The notes beneath the pieces are model-generated. The model searched no databases. It saw only the letters and a program-made list of their open reading frames with translations, and had not been told where the DNA came from. From Lentisphaeria bacterium (GTDB taxonomy: Bacteria > Verrucomicrobiota > Lentisphaeria > Victivallales > Victivallaceae): DNA of 50,810 nt. How positions within the stretch are numbered: position 1 is the first letter of the stretch; each line of letters begins with the position of its first letter. The DNA is taken from the NCBI GenBank assembly GCA_017508385.1, contig JAFVZB010000020.1, positions 1-50,810 of the forward strand, read 5' to 3'. Made by a program: the position numbers and the translations under genes. Of this stretch, positions 27,399 through 36,919 are shown one piece after another.

Positions 27399-28574
27399 GT
27401 TGAGCTTTCTCATTACTGTATCCACTCCCGGAAAGTCACGGAAACGGAAACATTTTTCCATGGCTCCGGGATATTTTTTTGCCAGTTCATCCGCACTTTG
27501 CTCATCGCAGATGGCACGGTCGATGCCGATTATCAGCGGAATTTCAGGATGTCTTTCGAGATACTCCAACCGCTGTTCAAGTTGTCCCCGATGCCAGCGG
27601 TGGAAGAGTTCGAGATGCAGGATTTTTCCGCTTGCGCTATTGGTGAACGATATATCAGGAGCAATATAACTGCCTTTGCCTGCCACAAAGAGCGGAGTGT
27701 CTCCGGTGATTTTCCAGAGTTCAGACTTTTCGGCAAAGAGACGGTGAAATACTCTGATTTCTTCAGGAACGTATCCGGAAAAGTGGCGGTAGTGCGATAC
27801 AAGATTGCTCGTCCGGTCGAGTTTGAGTATCGAAAAAGAGCTTCTGTCTTTTATTTCCGCCCTGAGCTGCCACTCGTTCAACCTGAGCACGGCAGGGAAA
27901 AATGCGGCAAGGTTGAGTGCGTATTTTCTGGTGGGTCCGAAGAGCGAAAGCGGACCGGATATTTCCAGCTTCAAAGCTCCTGACGGAGTCTTGGTGATAT
28001 TGCAGAGCAGACGGAAAAATTTAAGATACTTCAGCATCCTGCGCAGCTCTCCCTGATCGGGAGAGTCGGCGATGACCGTCAGTTTTTCCGCCTTGAAGAG
28101 TATCGCCTGTACCAGTGCGGTGTTGTATCTTTCGAGCAGCTCTTTCGGAGTTACCGGTTTGAAGTCCGCAATGATATCGAACTCAGGCAGGTCGCAGTAG
28201 GGGTCGATGGTGTTTGAGTTGATAAACTGCCAATACTCCTTGAAATTTCCGCTGCCGAGCAGTTCGGCTGAACGGGTGAAGAGTTCACGCCTCATATTCT
28301 GATGATCTGTTTCCGGAACCGCATTGGTGCGGCTCACCCGGTCGTCGAGCAATTTTATCAGGGCGTTGACTGGGAAATTTTTGCTGTTGAGGCTCTTTAA
28401 CGGAGCAAGGTCGTCATCGAGCTGACGGCAGGAAAAACGCTTTTCAAATGCCCGTGAAAAGAGCATGATAAGATTATCCGCAAGGGTAAGCAGTTCAGGG
28501 TTTGCCGGGTCGATGAAGCAGGGTTTTATATATCTGCCCGACTTGGAAGCAAAAACAAGGTCGCTTGTCAACAT
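27384..28574 (-). CDS. bax1: DUF790 protein, Bax1-like nuclease partner of XPB
   Basis: A 396-residue protein of the DUF790 family whose archaeal members (Bax1) bind XPB helicase and cut DNA at bubbles. It opens with MLTSDLVFASKSGRYIKP, as family members do, and near residues 300-345 has a PD-(D/E)xK-like nuclease core: APDISF, then HLELFHRW and PLIIGID. It follows the XPB helicase gene with a one-base overlap (TGATG), which strongly supports function as a pair. The gene is the last of the minus-strand cluster. The symbol is from archaeal nomenclature. Confidence 0.82.
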   Translation of the reverse strand: MLTSDLVFASKSGRYIKPCFIDPANPELLTLADNLIMLFSRAFEKRFSCRQLDDDLAPLKSLNSKNFPVNALIKLLDDRVSRTNAVPETDHQNMRRELFTRSAELLGSGNFKEYWQFINSNTIDPYCDLPEFDIIADFKPVTPKELLERYNTALVQAILFKAEKLTVIADSPDQGELRRMLKYLKFFRLLCNITKTPSGALKLEISGPLSLFGPTRKYALNLAAFFPAVLRLNEWQLRAEIKDRSSFSILKLDRTSNLVSHYRHFSGYVPEEIRVFHRLFAEKSELWKITGDTPLFVAGKGSYIAPDISFTNSASGKILHLELFHRWHRGQLEQRLEYLERHPEIPLIIGIDRAICDEQSADELAKKYPGAMEKCFRFRDFPGVDTVMRKLNSQKG

Positions 28575-29962
28575 CAGAATCCTGCTCCTTTTTTGCGGTA
28601 AGCCCGGTGGTCTCGCCGCCGCATACTTACACTCTCTTCTGCTGTGTCGCTGCTGATTATCTCGTAAAGTACCGCCTGTTTTTTGCCCGGGGCAGGGCGG
28701 AGTATCCTGCCGAGCCTCTGAACGTGCTCTCTGACACTGCCTGAACCTGAAAGAATGACTCCGACGGCGGCTTCGGGAACATCGACTCCCTCGTTGAGCA
28801 CCTGACTGGTGACGAGCGTGGAGTAAACTCCCTCACGGAAGAGTTTGAGAAACTCTTTGCGCTCCGCCGCTTTGGTGTGGTGGGTGAGCACAGGGAAAAG
28901 ATATTTTCTGCCGATGGAGTAAGCAGTGGCATTGTCGGCAGTGAAGATGATGGTGCGCTCTTTGGGGTGGTTTTGAAATATCTCTCTCAGGTACTCCACC
29001 TTTTTCTTGCCTGCACGGGATATCTCTCTCTGCTCAAGAAACGCCTCAAATGCTTTTCTTCCGGCATCGCTGCGAGAGGCTTGTATCATAAAGTTTTTCC
29101 AGCCGTCGGGAGAGTCAAAAGATATCCCCCGGCTGCGGATAAATGAGGTGTAAACCGCACGCATCTCACGGTAACGGGCGAGTTCATCAGGAGCAAGCTG
29201 AGTCCTGATCGTGCGTATGATGTATGGCGAGAGCACCGACCCCGCCATCTCATCAATGTGCTTGCGGCAGACGATATCACCCAATAGAGATGTGAGCACG
29301 CTGCTGCGCTCAGGAGCCATTTCAGGAGTGGCGGTAAGTCCGAGTTTGAATGGAGCAATGCACATCTTTGCCGCAGTGCGGTATTCATTTGACGGCAGAT
29401 GGTGGCACTCATCGGCGATGAGGAGTCCGAACTTATTGCCGATGAACTCCATATTGAGCACGGCGGAGTCGTAGGTCGAAACCGTTATCGGCTGAATGGT
29501 GTGACTGCCTCCGCCGAGGATTCCGATGGGAACATCGAAGAAATTTTCAAGTACGTTTGCCCACTGCGACAGCAGGTCGATGGTCGGTACCAGCACTATC
29601 GCAGGTCTTTGCGTGTTGGCTATGGCAGAGACGGCAAGGATGGTCTTGCCGCTGCCCGTGGGCAGTACGGTGATACCCTTTCTTCCTGCTGATATCCAGC
29701 TTGAAAGAGCCTCCTGCTGGTGCGGACGCAGTTGCAGTGGTTTTTGTAATCTGTTTATTTTGAGCGGAACGTAATCTTTTGCCGCATCGGTGAAGTTGAT
29801 TTTGTTTTTTATCAACGTTATAACGATGTCGGCATAATCATTGGCGCAGGCGGTGAAAGCGTTGGTTCTGGCATCAAAGGTGAAAAATTTCAGCAGCTCC
29901 TCCGGCATCGGTTCGGGATGAGCTGAAAAAATAAGAGTGCCTGCGTGGAAACTCAAAATCAT
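28574..29962 (-). CDS. xpb: XPB-type DEAD/DEAH helicase
   Basis: A 462-residue superfamily 2 helicase. A short N-terminal damage-recognition-like domain (about 1-75) precedes Walker A PTGSGKT at 101-107. Then come DECHHLP (motif II), GLTATPEM (motif III), TSQVLNEGVDVPEA (motif V) and VQRLGRILRP (motif VI). This domain order is that of archaeal and bacterial XPB, the translocase of nucleotide excision repair. Together with the DUF790 nuclease directly downstream it forms the XPB-Bax1 pair. Its start overlaps the preceding small membrane-protein gene by four bases. Confidence 0.88.
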   Translation of the reverse strand: MILSFHAGTLIFSAHPEPMPEELLKFFTFDARTNAFTACANDYADIVITLIKNKINFTDAAKDYVPLKINRLQKPLQLRPHQQEALSSWISAGRKGITVLPTGSGKTILAVSAIANTQRPAIVLVPTIDLLSQWANVLENFFDVPIGILGGGSHTIQPITVSTYDSAVLNMEFIGNKFGLLIADECHHLPSNEYRTAAKMCIAPFKLGLTATPEMAPERSSVLTSLLGDIVCRKHIDEMAGSVLSPYIIRTIRTQLAPDELARYREMRAVYTSFIRSRGISFDSPDGWKNFMIQASRSDAGRKAFEAFLEQREISRAGKKKVEYLREIFQNHPKERTIIFTADNATAYSIGRKYLFPVLTHHTKAAERKEFLKLFREGVYSTLVTSQVLNEGVDVPEAAVGVILSGSGSVREHVQRLGRILRPAPGKKQAVLYEIISSDTAEESVSMRRRDHRAYRKKGAGF

Positions 29963-30219
29963 TTTTTATTGCTCCGGCAGACGGCAGCCGCCCCGAAGAG
30001 GATTCCTCCGCAGATACCGAAGAGCAAAGAGGAGGTCACAATCATCCAGGTCGGAAAGCGGAATATTCCGAAAAACGGCAGTATCGCCATAGCCACTGCT
30101 CCCGTGATGGCACTTTTCAATACTTTGACCCGGGAAGCATCAGATTTTTCCGCCTGCTGTTCAACTTGCAGAAGTTTCAGTTTAAGTTCGGCAGATAACT
30201 CTTTGTTTTCATCATCCAT
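29959..30219 (-). CDS. Small membrane protein with N-terminal coiled coil, function unknown
   Basis: An 86-residue protein. Residues 1-30 are charged and helical (ELKLKLLQVEQQAEK), suggesting a coiled coil; residues about 36-52 and 57-78 are two membrane helices, the second rich in glycine. I do not recognise a family. AGGAG at the end of the rluA gene lies about ten bases before the ATG, and the stop overlaps the XPB start, so it is expressed with these genes. It could be unrelated to repair. Confidence 0.7.
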   Translation of the reverse strand: MDDENKELSAELKLKLLQVEQQAEKSDASRVKVLKSAITGAVAMAILPFFGIFRFPTWMIVTSSLLFGICGGILFGAAAVCRSNKK

Positions 30220-30226
30220 GGTGTTT

Positions 30227-31177
30227 TTACTCCTGAATTTTGGTCAGCTCCTCAGGAAGCGGAGCATCGAAAGTCATAAACTCTTTAGTCACAGGATGCA
30301 CCAGTTCAAGGTGAGCCGAGTGCAGAGCCTGACGGGATATCATCAGTTTTGCCCGGTCGTCGCAGGTCAACTCATCACGGCTCTGGCGCAGGAACATCAA
30401 CTCATCTACTCCGTAAAGTTTGTCACCGCATACGGGAAAGCCGAAACTGTAAAGAGTGGCTCTTATCTGGTGAGTTCTGCCGGTGTGGGCGATGGCACTG
30501 ACAAGAGAGAACTCTTTGCCGCTTTTTACCGCTTCGAGCGTGGTGTAAGCCGACTCGAAAGAGCCGGGTTCCTGCGGCATATCAAAGACGAAACGCCGTT
30601 TTTTTCTTATCGCACTTGCCGTATCTGAGGTGAGGAATCCTTTTGCCTCGATAGTTTGAGTGAACTCCCCGTGGACTACGGCGAGATATTTTTTCTGAGT
30701 GATGATGTTTTTCTTCGCCATCTTTGAAGCGGCAGTTTTGTTTTTTGCCGCCAGAAGCAAACCGCTGGTTTCCCGGTCGAGACGGCTTGCCAGATGTATC
30801 TCACCGTAACGGCTTGCCAGAATGTGCCACAAGGTGTGTTTGAAAAAAGGACCTGCGGGGTGAACGCAGAGATTTCCGGGCTTGTTGACGACAAGATACT
30901 CATCATCCTCATAGACGATGGAAATATTCAAGTCCGCATCAGGTTCGGTGATATCCTGCGGACGGTACTCGATTTGGTCGTGTATCTGCAAACGGTAGTT
31001 GGCAGATACCTTTTTGCCGTTGAGAGTTATTTCACCTGAGTTTATCCGCTCTATCCACTCTTCCGGAGTACGGTAGGTGAAACGGCTGGCAAGATAGCTT
31101 GCCAACTCCTGACCTGACGAGCTCCAGTCGCAGGTGGTGCGGATTATCCGCTGGTCGAGCGAACCGAAATCCCTCAT
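30227..31177 (-). CDS. RluA-family pseudouridine synthase
   Basis: A 316-residue enzyme that isomerises uridine to pseudouridine in rRNA or tRNA. The catalytic Asp is in SRLDRETSGLLL, preceded by YLVVNKPGNLCVHP, and followed by HTGRTHQIRATL and HSAHLELVHP, the standard RluA motifs. The N-terminal part holds an S4-like segment (EWIERINSGEITLNGKKV). ATG 31177 overlaps the apbE stop as ATGA and is preferred to the TTG at 31201. Which RNA site it modifies cannot be told. Confidence 0.9.
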   Translation of the reverse strand: MRDFGSLDQRIIRTTCDWSSSGQELASYLASRFTYRTPEEWIERINSGEITLNGKKVSANYRLQIHDQIEYRPQDITEPDADLNISIVYEDDEYLVVNKPGNLCVHPAGPFFKHTLWHILASRYGEIHLASRLDRETSGLLLAAKNKTAASKMAKKNIITQKKYLAVVHGEFTQTIEAKGFLTSDTASAIRKKRRFVFDMPQEPGSFESAYTTLEAVKSGKEFSLVSAIAHTGRTHQIRATLYSFGFPVCGDKLYGVDELMFLRQSRDELTCDDRAKLMISRQALHSAHLELVHPVTKEFMTFDAPLPEELTKIQE

Positions 31178-32115
31178 TTGTAAACTATCCTTGATCGACA
31201 ATCGAGTTTTGACTGCATATTTGTGCCGCCGAGATAGAGCGTGGTTGACATCCAGTCGGAGTCTGTTCCGGACGGAGCAAAGACGGTGGCGGCGTAATTT
31301 CTTGAAGCGGGAACTCCGGTTTGGGGGTCGATGATGTGACCGTACTTTTTGCCGTCAAGAATAACGAAACGCTCGTAGTCACCTGAGCTTGAAATTGCTC
31401 CCGGACTGGTGAATTGAGCGACCTCTTTGATTTTATCGGGGTGAGCAGGATGCTTTATTCCGATATTGTAAGTCTGTTTTTTGCCGAGCAGAAGAATGTT
31501 GCCTCCGAGGTTGAGTGTTCCTCTTGAGATGTGTTTTTCAAACGGAGCGAGCTCCTCTTTTGCCAAATCAAGAGCGTATCCCTTTGCAATTCCTCCGAGG
31601 TCGAGAGCCATTCCCTGCTGAGTGAAAAACACTGAGCGTGCGGAGTCGTTGAAGACGACTTTGTCAAGTCCGCAGAGCTTTTTTGCGGCGGCAATTTCCT
31701 GCTCAGACGGAGCTTTCCCCTGCTTGCGGTAAAATCCCCATAACAGCATCAGCGGCTTGACGGATATATCAAACTTTCCCTCCGAGATTCGGTGCGCTTC
31801 ACGGCTCTTTGCGAGCAGGTCATAAAGCTCTTTTGAACAGACAAATGGTTTGAGGTGAGCCGAGGCATTGAGCCGGGAAAGCTCACTTGTTTTGTCGTAC
31901 AAATTGGCGATTTTCATAACCCGGTCAAAAGCACGGTGCACCGCTTTGACCGCCGGAACAAATTTGTGCTCAGGCATTTCAAAGCGGCACTCGCAGATCG
32001 TACCCATTACAGGAAACACTGAGACGTTGATGCTCGAGGTGTTGAGCATGAAATACACTGCCGCCGTCGCCAGCAGCAGTGCAGTTACAACTCCTGTAAG
32101 GGTGCGTTTATCCAT
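31174..32115 (-). CDS. apbE: FAD:protein FMN transferase
   Basis: A 313-residue ApbE-family enzyme that attaches FMN to a threonine in respiratory or exported flavoproteins such as NqrB/C and RnfD/G. An N-terminal membrane anchor (about residues 6-24) places it outside the inner membrane. Visible motifs are FPVMGTICECRF, FDISVKPLMLLWGF, LDLGGIAKGYALD and the C-terminal GHIIDPQTGVPA. No Nqr or Rnf gene lies nearby, so its target is elsewhere. The ATG is five bases after the ileS stop; the TTG at 32145 inside ileS is unlikely. Confidence 0.92.
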   Translation of the reverse strand: MDKRTLTGVVTALLLATAAVYFMLNTSSINVSVFPVMGTICECRFEMPEHKFVPAVKAVHRAFDRVMKIANLYDKTSELSRLNASAHLKPFVCSKELYDLLAKSREAHRISEGKFDISVKPLMLLWGFYRKQGKAPSEQEIAAAKKLCGLDKVVFNDSARSVFFTQQGMALDLGGIAKGYALDLAKEELAPFEKHISRGTLNLGGNILLLGKKQTYNIGIKHPAHPDKIKEVAQFTSPGAISSSGDYERFVILDGKKYGHIIDPQTGVPASRNYAATVFAPSGTDSDWMSTTLYLGGTNMQSKLDCRSRIVYK

Positions 32116-32119
32116 GTTT

Positions 32120-35100
32120 TTATGCGCGGGTGATGCTGACGGCAACAGTGACTCCGTTTACATCGAACTCGGTGTCGGCACTTCCTCTGACAAAGGAGTT
32201 GGCGAGCACTTCGCTCTTGATGTGGTCGGCAAACTGCTCAAGCTGGGCGGCAGAATAGTCGGAGCAGCTGTAAGTCACGTTGATGCGGTCGGTGACGTCA
32301 AAGGCGCACTCTTTTCTCATGTTCTGGATTTTGCTCACCAGCTCTCTTGCCAGACCCTCGGCGGCAAGTTCAGGAGTAAGCTCAGTGGCAAGCGCAATGG
32401 TGACTCCGCTTTCGCTGGCGGCGACCATTCCGGGCTTTTCCTCACGCTTGATGACCAGATCATCGGCGGTGATATCGACCTTTTTGTCGCCGATTTCGAT
32501 GACAAACGGCTTGCCGGCAAGGATGTCGCCGATTTCAGCTGAAGAGAGCTTCTCGATGATTCCGGCGGCGGCTTTCATATCTTTGCCCAGACGTGAACCC
32601 AGAGCCTTGAAGTTGGCTTTGCAGGAACGTTTGACCAGCTCGGACTCATCGTTGGTGAACTCCACGCTCTTGACGTTGAGCTCTTCGGCAACGATCCAGG
32701 ATGTTCCCTCGAGCATTTTGCGGATCTTCTCATCTCCGGCGGCGAGCACCGCTTTGGCGAGCGGCTGACGCACTTTCAAATTGTGCTGGGTGCGCAGATA
32801 TCTGCCCTGAGAGACGGCGGTCATGGTGAGAGCCATCTGCTGTTCGAGATACTCGTCACGGCAGTCGTCGGGAGTCGGGTAATCGCAGAGGTGCACGCTT
32901 TCGGGCATATCGGCAGTTCTCAACACCCGGTAGATCGCCTCGGTGGTGAACGGAATGAACGGAGCGGCAGTCTTGGCAAACACCAGAAGCACATAGTGCA
33001 AAGTTGCGTAAGCCTCGAGCTTGTCGGAGTTGTTTCCGCTCTTCCAGAAACGGCGGCGGCTGCGGCGGATATACCAGTTGGTAAGGTCGTCGATGAACTT
33101 GCTGAAACGGGTGGCGGCTTTCTGGAGATTGTAGTTGTCAAGCTCAGCTCTGATCTCTTCGACCATCTGAGATGCACTTGAAAGTATCCAGCGGTCGAGC
33201 ACGTTCTGCGGATCGACCGGAGCTTTGACCTCTCCGTTTGCCGGTTCATAACCGTCAACATTGGCATAGGTGACGAAGAATGAGAGAGCGTTCCACATCG
33301 GGATCATGACTCCGCGCAGGATCTCTTTGACGCTCTCTTCGGAAAATTTGAGGTCTTCCGCTCTCACGACCTGACTGCCGAGCATGAAGAGTCTCAGAGC
33401 ATCGGCACCGTAACGGTTGATGACATCCATCGGGTCGGGATAGTTTTTGAGACGTTTGGACATCTTCTGACCGTTCTCAGCCAGCACCAGACCGTTGACC
33501 ACCACGTTTTTGAACGGAGGTTTATCGAAAATGGCACTTGCCAGCACCACGAGGGTGTAGAACCATCCGCGGGTCTGGTCGAGACCCTCGGCGATGAAGT
33601 CGGCGGGGAAGTTTTCCTCGAAACGCTCTTTGTTTTCAAAAGGATAGTGCATCTGGGCGTAGGGCATCGAGCCTGATTCAAACCAGCAGTCGAGCACTTC
33701 GGGAATACGTTTGAGCGGAGATTTTCCGGTGGGGGAGGGGATTTCCAGCTCGTCAACAAAGTGTTTGTGCAGGTCATTCACCTTCTTGCCGGTAAGTTTT
33801 TCCAGCTCCTCAACACTGCCGACGCAGATGACTTCGCCCTCATCGTTTCTCCAGATGGGCAGGGGAGTTCCCCAGTAACGGTTGCGGCTGATTGCCCAGT
33901 CACGGGCGTTTTCGAGCCACTTGCCGAAACGTCCATCCTTGAGGTGAGAGGGAGTCCATGAGATGAACTGATTGTTCTTGATCATCTTCTCTTTGATGCG
34001 ATCGACCCGGACGAACCAGGTGGAAACCGCACGGTAGATCAGCGGCACATCATCACGCCAGCAGTGCGGATAGCTGTGCTTGATCTGTCCGCGGTGGACA
34101 AGTTTGCCCTCGTTTTTCAGACGGGCGATGATTTCGGGGTCAACGCTCTTGACCGGACGTCCGGCATAGTCCGGAACCTCCTGAGTGAACTTGCATTCGT
34201 CGTCGATGGGGCAGACTTCGACCATGAGACCTGCGGCTTTGCAGGCGGCTGAGTCATCCTCACCGAATCCCGGAGCGATGTGAACGATACCGGTACCGTC
34301 TGAGGTGCTGACGTAGTCGGCGCAGATGACGTGGAAAGCTCCATCTTTTTCAAGAGAGGCAAAGTAGTCAAAGAGCGGAGTGTAGCTTTTGCCCTGAAGG
34401 TCGGTGCCTTTGCCTTTCCAGACGATTTCCGGAGTCTCTTTGCCGTAGTAGGCGGCAACTCTCGCCTCAGCCATGTAGTAGAAGGCATCTCCATCCTTGA
34501 CTTTGACGTAGTCGATGTCAGGACCGGCAGCCAGGGCGAGGTTTGAGGGAAGAGTCCACGGAGTAGTCGTCCAGGCGAGAATGTAGGTGTCGGCTTCATC
34601 CTTGAGCGCAAAGCGGATGGTGATAGCCGGGTCGGTCACATCCTTGTAGCCCTGATTGGCTTCAAAGTTCGAGAGCGGAGTGGCACAGCGGGGGCAGTAG
34701 GGCAGGATTTTGTATCCCTCGTAGATGAGACCCTTATCCCAGAGTTGACGGAACACCCACCAGATGGACTCCATGTAGTTTCTATCCATGGTGCGGTAGC
34801 CGTTTTTGAAATCGACCCAGCGGCCCATGCGGTTGACGACCTTTTCCCACTCTGAGGTGTAACGCAGCACGATCGAGCGGCAGGACTCGTTGAATTTATC
34901 GATTCCGAAGTTCTCGATTTCACGTTTGCTGTTGAGAGCGAGCTGTTTTTCCATCTCGTTCTCGACGGGCAGACCGTGGCAGTCCCAGCCGAAACCGCGC
35001 TGGACGTATTTGCCGCACATGGTCTGGTAGCGGGGAATCACATCCTTGATGGTTCCGGCGAGCAGGTGACCGTAGTGCGGCAGACCGGTGGCAAACGGAG

Positions 35101-35242
35101 GACCGTCATAAAAAACATACTCTTTGCCCTCTGCTTTACGCTGATTAAGTGACTGAGTGAAGATATCGTACTGAGTCCAGAAATCGAGCATCTCACACTC
35201 AAGCTCAGGAAAATTTACCTGATTTGATACGTTTGGAAACAT
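32120..35242 (-). CDS. ileS: Isoleucyl-tRNA synthetase, eukaryote-like (IleS2) type
   Basis: A 1040-residue class I synthetase. The HIGH motif appears as LPHYGH near residue 54-59, within PPFATGLPHYGH, and KMSKR is near 600 in NGQKMSKRLKNYP. An editing (CP1) domain with AWTTTPWTLPSN and a C-terminal anticodon domain are present. The HYGH form and the long C-terminal tail match the eukaryote-like IleS2 type, which in other bacteria is poorly inhibited by mupirocin. It lies 30 bases after the symporter gene and 4 before apbE. Confidence 0.94.
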   Translation of the reverse strand: MFPNVSNQVNFPELECEMLDFWTQYDIFTQSLNQRKAEGKEYVFYDGPPFATGLPHYGHLLAGTIKDVIPRYQTMCGKYVQRGFGWDCHGLPVENEMEKQLALNSKREIENFGIDKFNESCRSIVLRYTSEWEKVVNRMGRWVDFKNGYRTMDRNYMESIWWVFRQLWDKGLIYEGYKILPYCPRCATPLSNFEANQGYKDVTDPAITIRFALKDEADTYILAWTTTPWTLPSNLALAAGPDIDYVKVKDGDAFYYMAEARVAAYYGKETPEIVWKGKGTDLQGKSYTPLFDYFASLEKDGAFHVICADYVSTSDGTGIVHIAPGFGEDDSAACKAAGLMVEVCPIDDECKFTQEVPDYAGRPVKSVDPEIIARLKNEGKLVHRGQIKHSYPHCWRDDVPLIYRAVSTWFVRVDRIKEKMIKNNQFISWTPSHLKDGRFGKWLENARDWAISRNRYWGTPLPIWRNDEGEVICVGSVEELEKLTGKKVNDLHKHFVDELEIPSPTGKSPLKRIPEVLDCWFESGSMPYAQMHYPFENKERFEENFPADFIAEGLDQTRGWFYTLVVLASAIFDKPPFKNVVVNGLVLAENGQKMSKRLKNYPDPMDVINRYGADALRLFMLGSQVVRAEDLKFSEESVKEILRGVMIPMWNALSFFVTYANVDGYEPANGEVKAPVDPQNVLDRWILSSASQMVEEIRAELDNYNLQKAATRFSKFIDDLTNWYIRRSRRRFWKSGNNSDKLEAYATLHYVLLVFAKTAAPFIPFTTEAIYRVLRTADMPESVHLCDYPTPDDCRDEYLEQQMALTMTAVSQGRYLRTQHNLKVRQPLAKAVLAAGDEKIRKMLEGTSWIVAEELNVKSVEFTNDESELVKRSCKANFKALGSRLGKDMKAAAGIIEKLSSAEIGDILAGKPFVIEIGDKKVDITADDLVIKREEKPGMVAASESGVTIALATELTPELAAEGLARELVSKIQNMRKECAFDVTDRINVTYSCSDYSAAQLEQFADHIKSEVLANSFVRGSADTEFDVNGVTVAVSITRA

Positions 35243-35272
35243 TTTTCAACCCTTTATTTTAAACAATAATCG

Positions 35273-36919
35273 TTATTTCTTTTTGAAACAGCGGGTAATG
35301 TGCCGCTGAGGAAGTTTTTCAGTAAAACAGCTCACCGCTATCAGCACGATGACCGATATCGGCAGTGCGTAGATGAACGGATCGACAAACGGCCACGGAT
35401 GAGCTGATATAAGTTCGCTTTTGCCGAAAATCGCCTGACATATACCGAGTCCGGCAGCCTCTTTGCGGTGCAGGAAAATGAGTCCGAAAAGGCTGGCGGC
35501 AACGCCGGAAATGATGCTTGCCCAGACACCGGCAAGTGTCGCCTTTTTCCAGTAGAGTGCGGCGCAGTAGGCGGGGAGAAATGCGGAAGCGCAGACTCCG
35601 AAGAATATGGCAGTTCCGCGGGCGACTATTCCGGCGGGCAGGATTATTGCCACGACCAGACTTATCATAATTCCGAAAATGACGCCGAGACGGGTGATGA
35701 GCATACTGTCTTTGCGGGTGTTGGTCACGGTGCGGAAGAAGTCGTGTCCGAGAGATGAGCCGGTGACGTGGAAGAGTGAACTCATAGTTGACATCGCTGC
35801 CGAAAGCATGGTGAGCGAGAACAAATAGAGCACCACAGGAGGCAATGCCTCACGGATGAACATCGGGATGATCTTATCCGGATTTCCTCCGGCGGCTTCG
35901 ATCGCCAGCAGATTTCTGAAACCGCTGGCTATTCCGAGGTCAGTGCGGTAGAAAAAGACGTTTGAGAGGGCTCCCACGGTGTAGGCACTGCCGACGGTGA
36001 AGAGAATGAATATGCCTCCCACGAGAACCGCTCTGTTGAGCTCACGGGAACTCTTGACGGTCATGAAACGCACGGCGAGCTGAGGCTGGGCGAGAGCTCC
36101 GATACCGACTCCGAGCATCAGACTTGAAACCAGAGTCCACCACCAGACGGAGTTGGTTTCCGGCATGACGGTCCAGCCGCGGTGACCGAGCGCATACGCT
36201 TCCGGCAGACGCTCTTTGACCAGCGGAGCCATGTTGGTGAGCTCCTGAAAAGCGGAGCTGACTCCGCCGAGTTTGACGAAACACATGACCAGCAAAAGCA
36301 TCATTCCGCCGATCATCACGCTGCCCATAAGAGCATCGACATACATCACGCCTTTGAGTCCGCCGAAGATGACATAGATGGCGACGACGGTGGCGAAAAT
36401 GGCAAGACTCCACGAGTAGTCGATCATCATGACCTCTTCGAGGAAACGGGCTCCGCCGATGAGCACCACGCTCGAGTAGAGCGGAATAAAGGTGAAGATG
36501 ATGATGGATATAAGTATCTTCAAGTTGTTTGAACGGAACCGCTTGCCGATAAATTCAGGAAAGGTGTTCGCGTTGAGCATCTGCCCCATTCTTCTGGTGC
36601 GGTAGCCGAAAAATACGAAAGCGATAAATATGCCGATGGCGATGTTCATAAAGACCAGCCAGAGCAGACCGAGACCGAACTGACCTGCGATGCCTCCGAA
36701 GCCGACGAGAGCGGAAGTGCTGATAAAGGCTGCTCCGTAACTCATAGCCATGACGAAGGGGTGAACGCTTCTTCCGGCGAGCAGATAGTCTTTCTGATTG
36801 GTGGTCTTTTTCCAGCCTTTCCAACCGAGAAAACCGATGGCAAGGATGTAAAACACAATAAGTGTACCCAGAACCGGAGTATGCATCGATGATGCGGTGG
36901 CAAGCGGAAGAAAACTCAT
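35273..36919 (-). CDS. Sodium:solute symporter (SSS) family protein
   Basis: A 548-residue transporter with about 13 membrane helices. After the first helix comes DYLLAGRSVHP, the loop typical of the PutP/SSS family, then SYGAAFISTSALVGFGG, where Ser/Thr residues help form the sodium site. It probably brings in an organic acid, amino acid or sugar with sodium; the substrate is not readable. Its ATG overlaps the stop of the tiny 42-residue membrane protein (ATGA), the arrangement seen where these small proteins accompany SSS transporters. Confidence 0.9.
   Translation of the reverse strand: MSFLPLATASSMHTPVLGTLIVFYILAIGFLGWKGWKKTTNQKDYLLAGRSVHPFVMAMSYGAAFISTSALVGFGGIAGQFGLGLLWLVFMNIAIGIFIAFVFFGYRTRRMGQMLNANTFPEFIGKRFRSNNLKILISIIIFTFIPLYSSVVLIGGARFLEEVMMIDYSWSLAIFATVVAIYVIFGGLKGVMYVDALMGSVMIGGMMLLLVMCFVKLGGVSSAFQELTNMAPLVKERLPEAYALGHRGWTVMPETNSVWWWTLVSSLMLGVGIGALAQPQLAVRFMTVKSSRELNRAVLVGGIFILFTVGSAYTVGALSNVFFYRTDLGIASGFRNLLAIEAAGGNPDKIIPMFIREALPPVVLYLFSLTMLSAAMSTMSSLFHVTGSSLGHDFFRTVTNTRKDSMLITRLGVIFGIMISLVVAIILPAGIVARGTAIFFGVCASAFLPAYCAALYWKKATLAGVWASIISGVAASLFGLIFLHRKEAAGLGICQAIFGKSELISAHPWPFVDPFIYALPISVIVLIAVSCFTEKLPQRHITRCFKKK

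Noticed and set aside
30058..30072. CGGAATATTCCG inside the small membrane-protein gene as an operator
   Set aside because: It is within coding sequence with no promoter near; chance match to the eda leader palindrome is likely.
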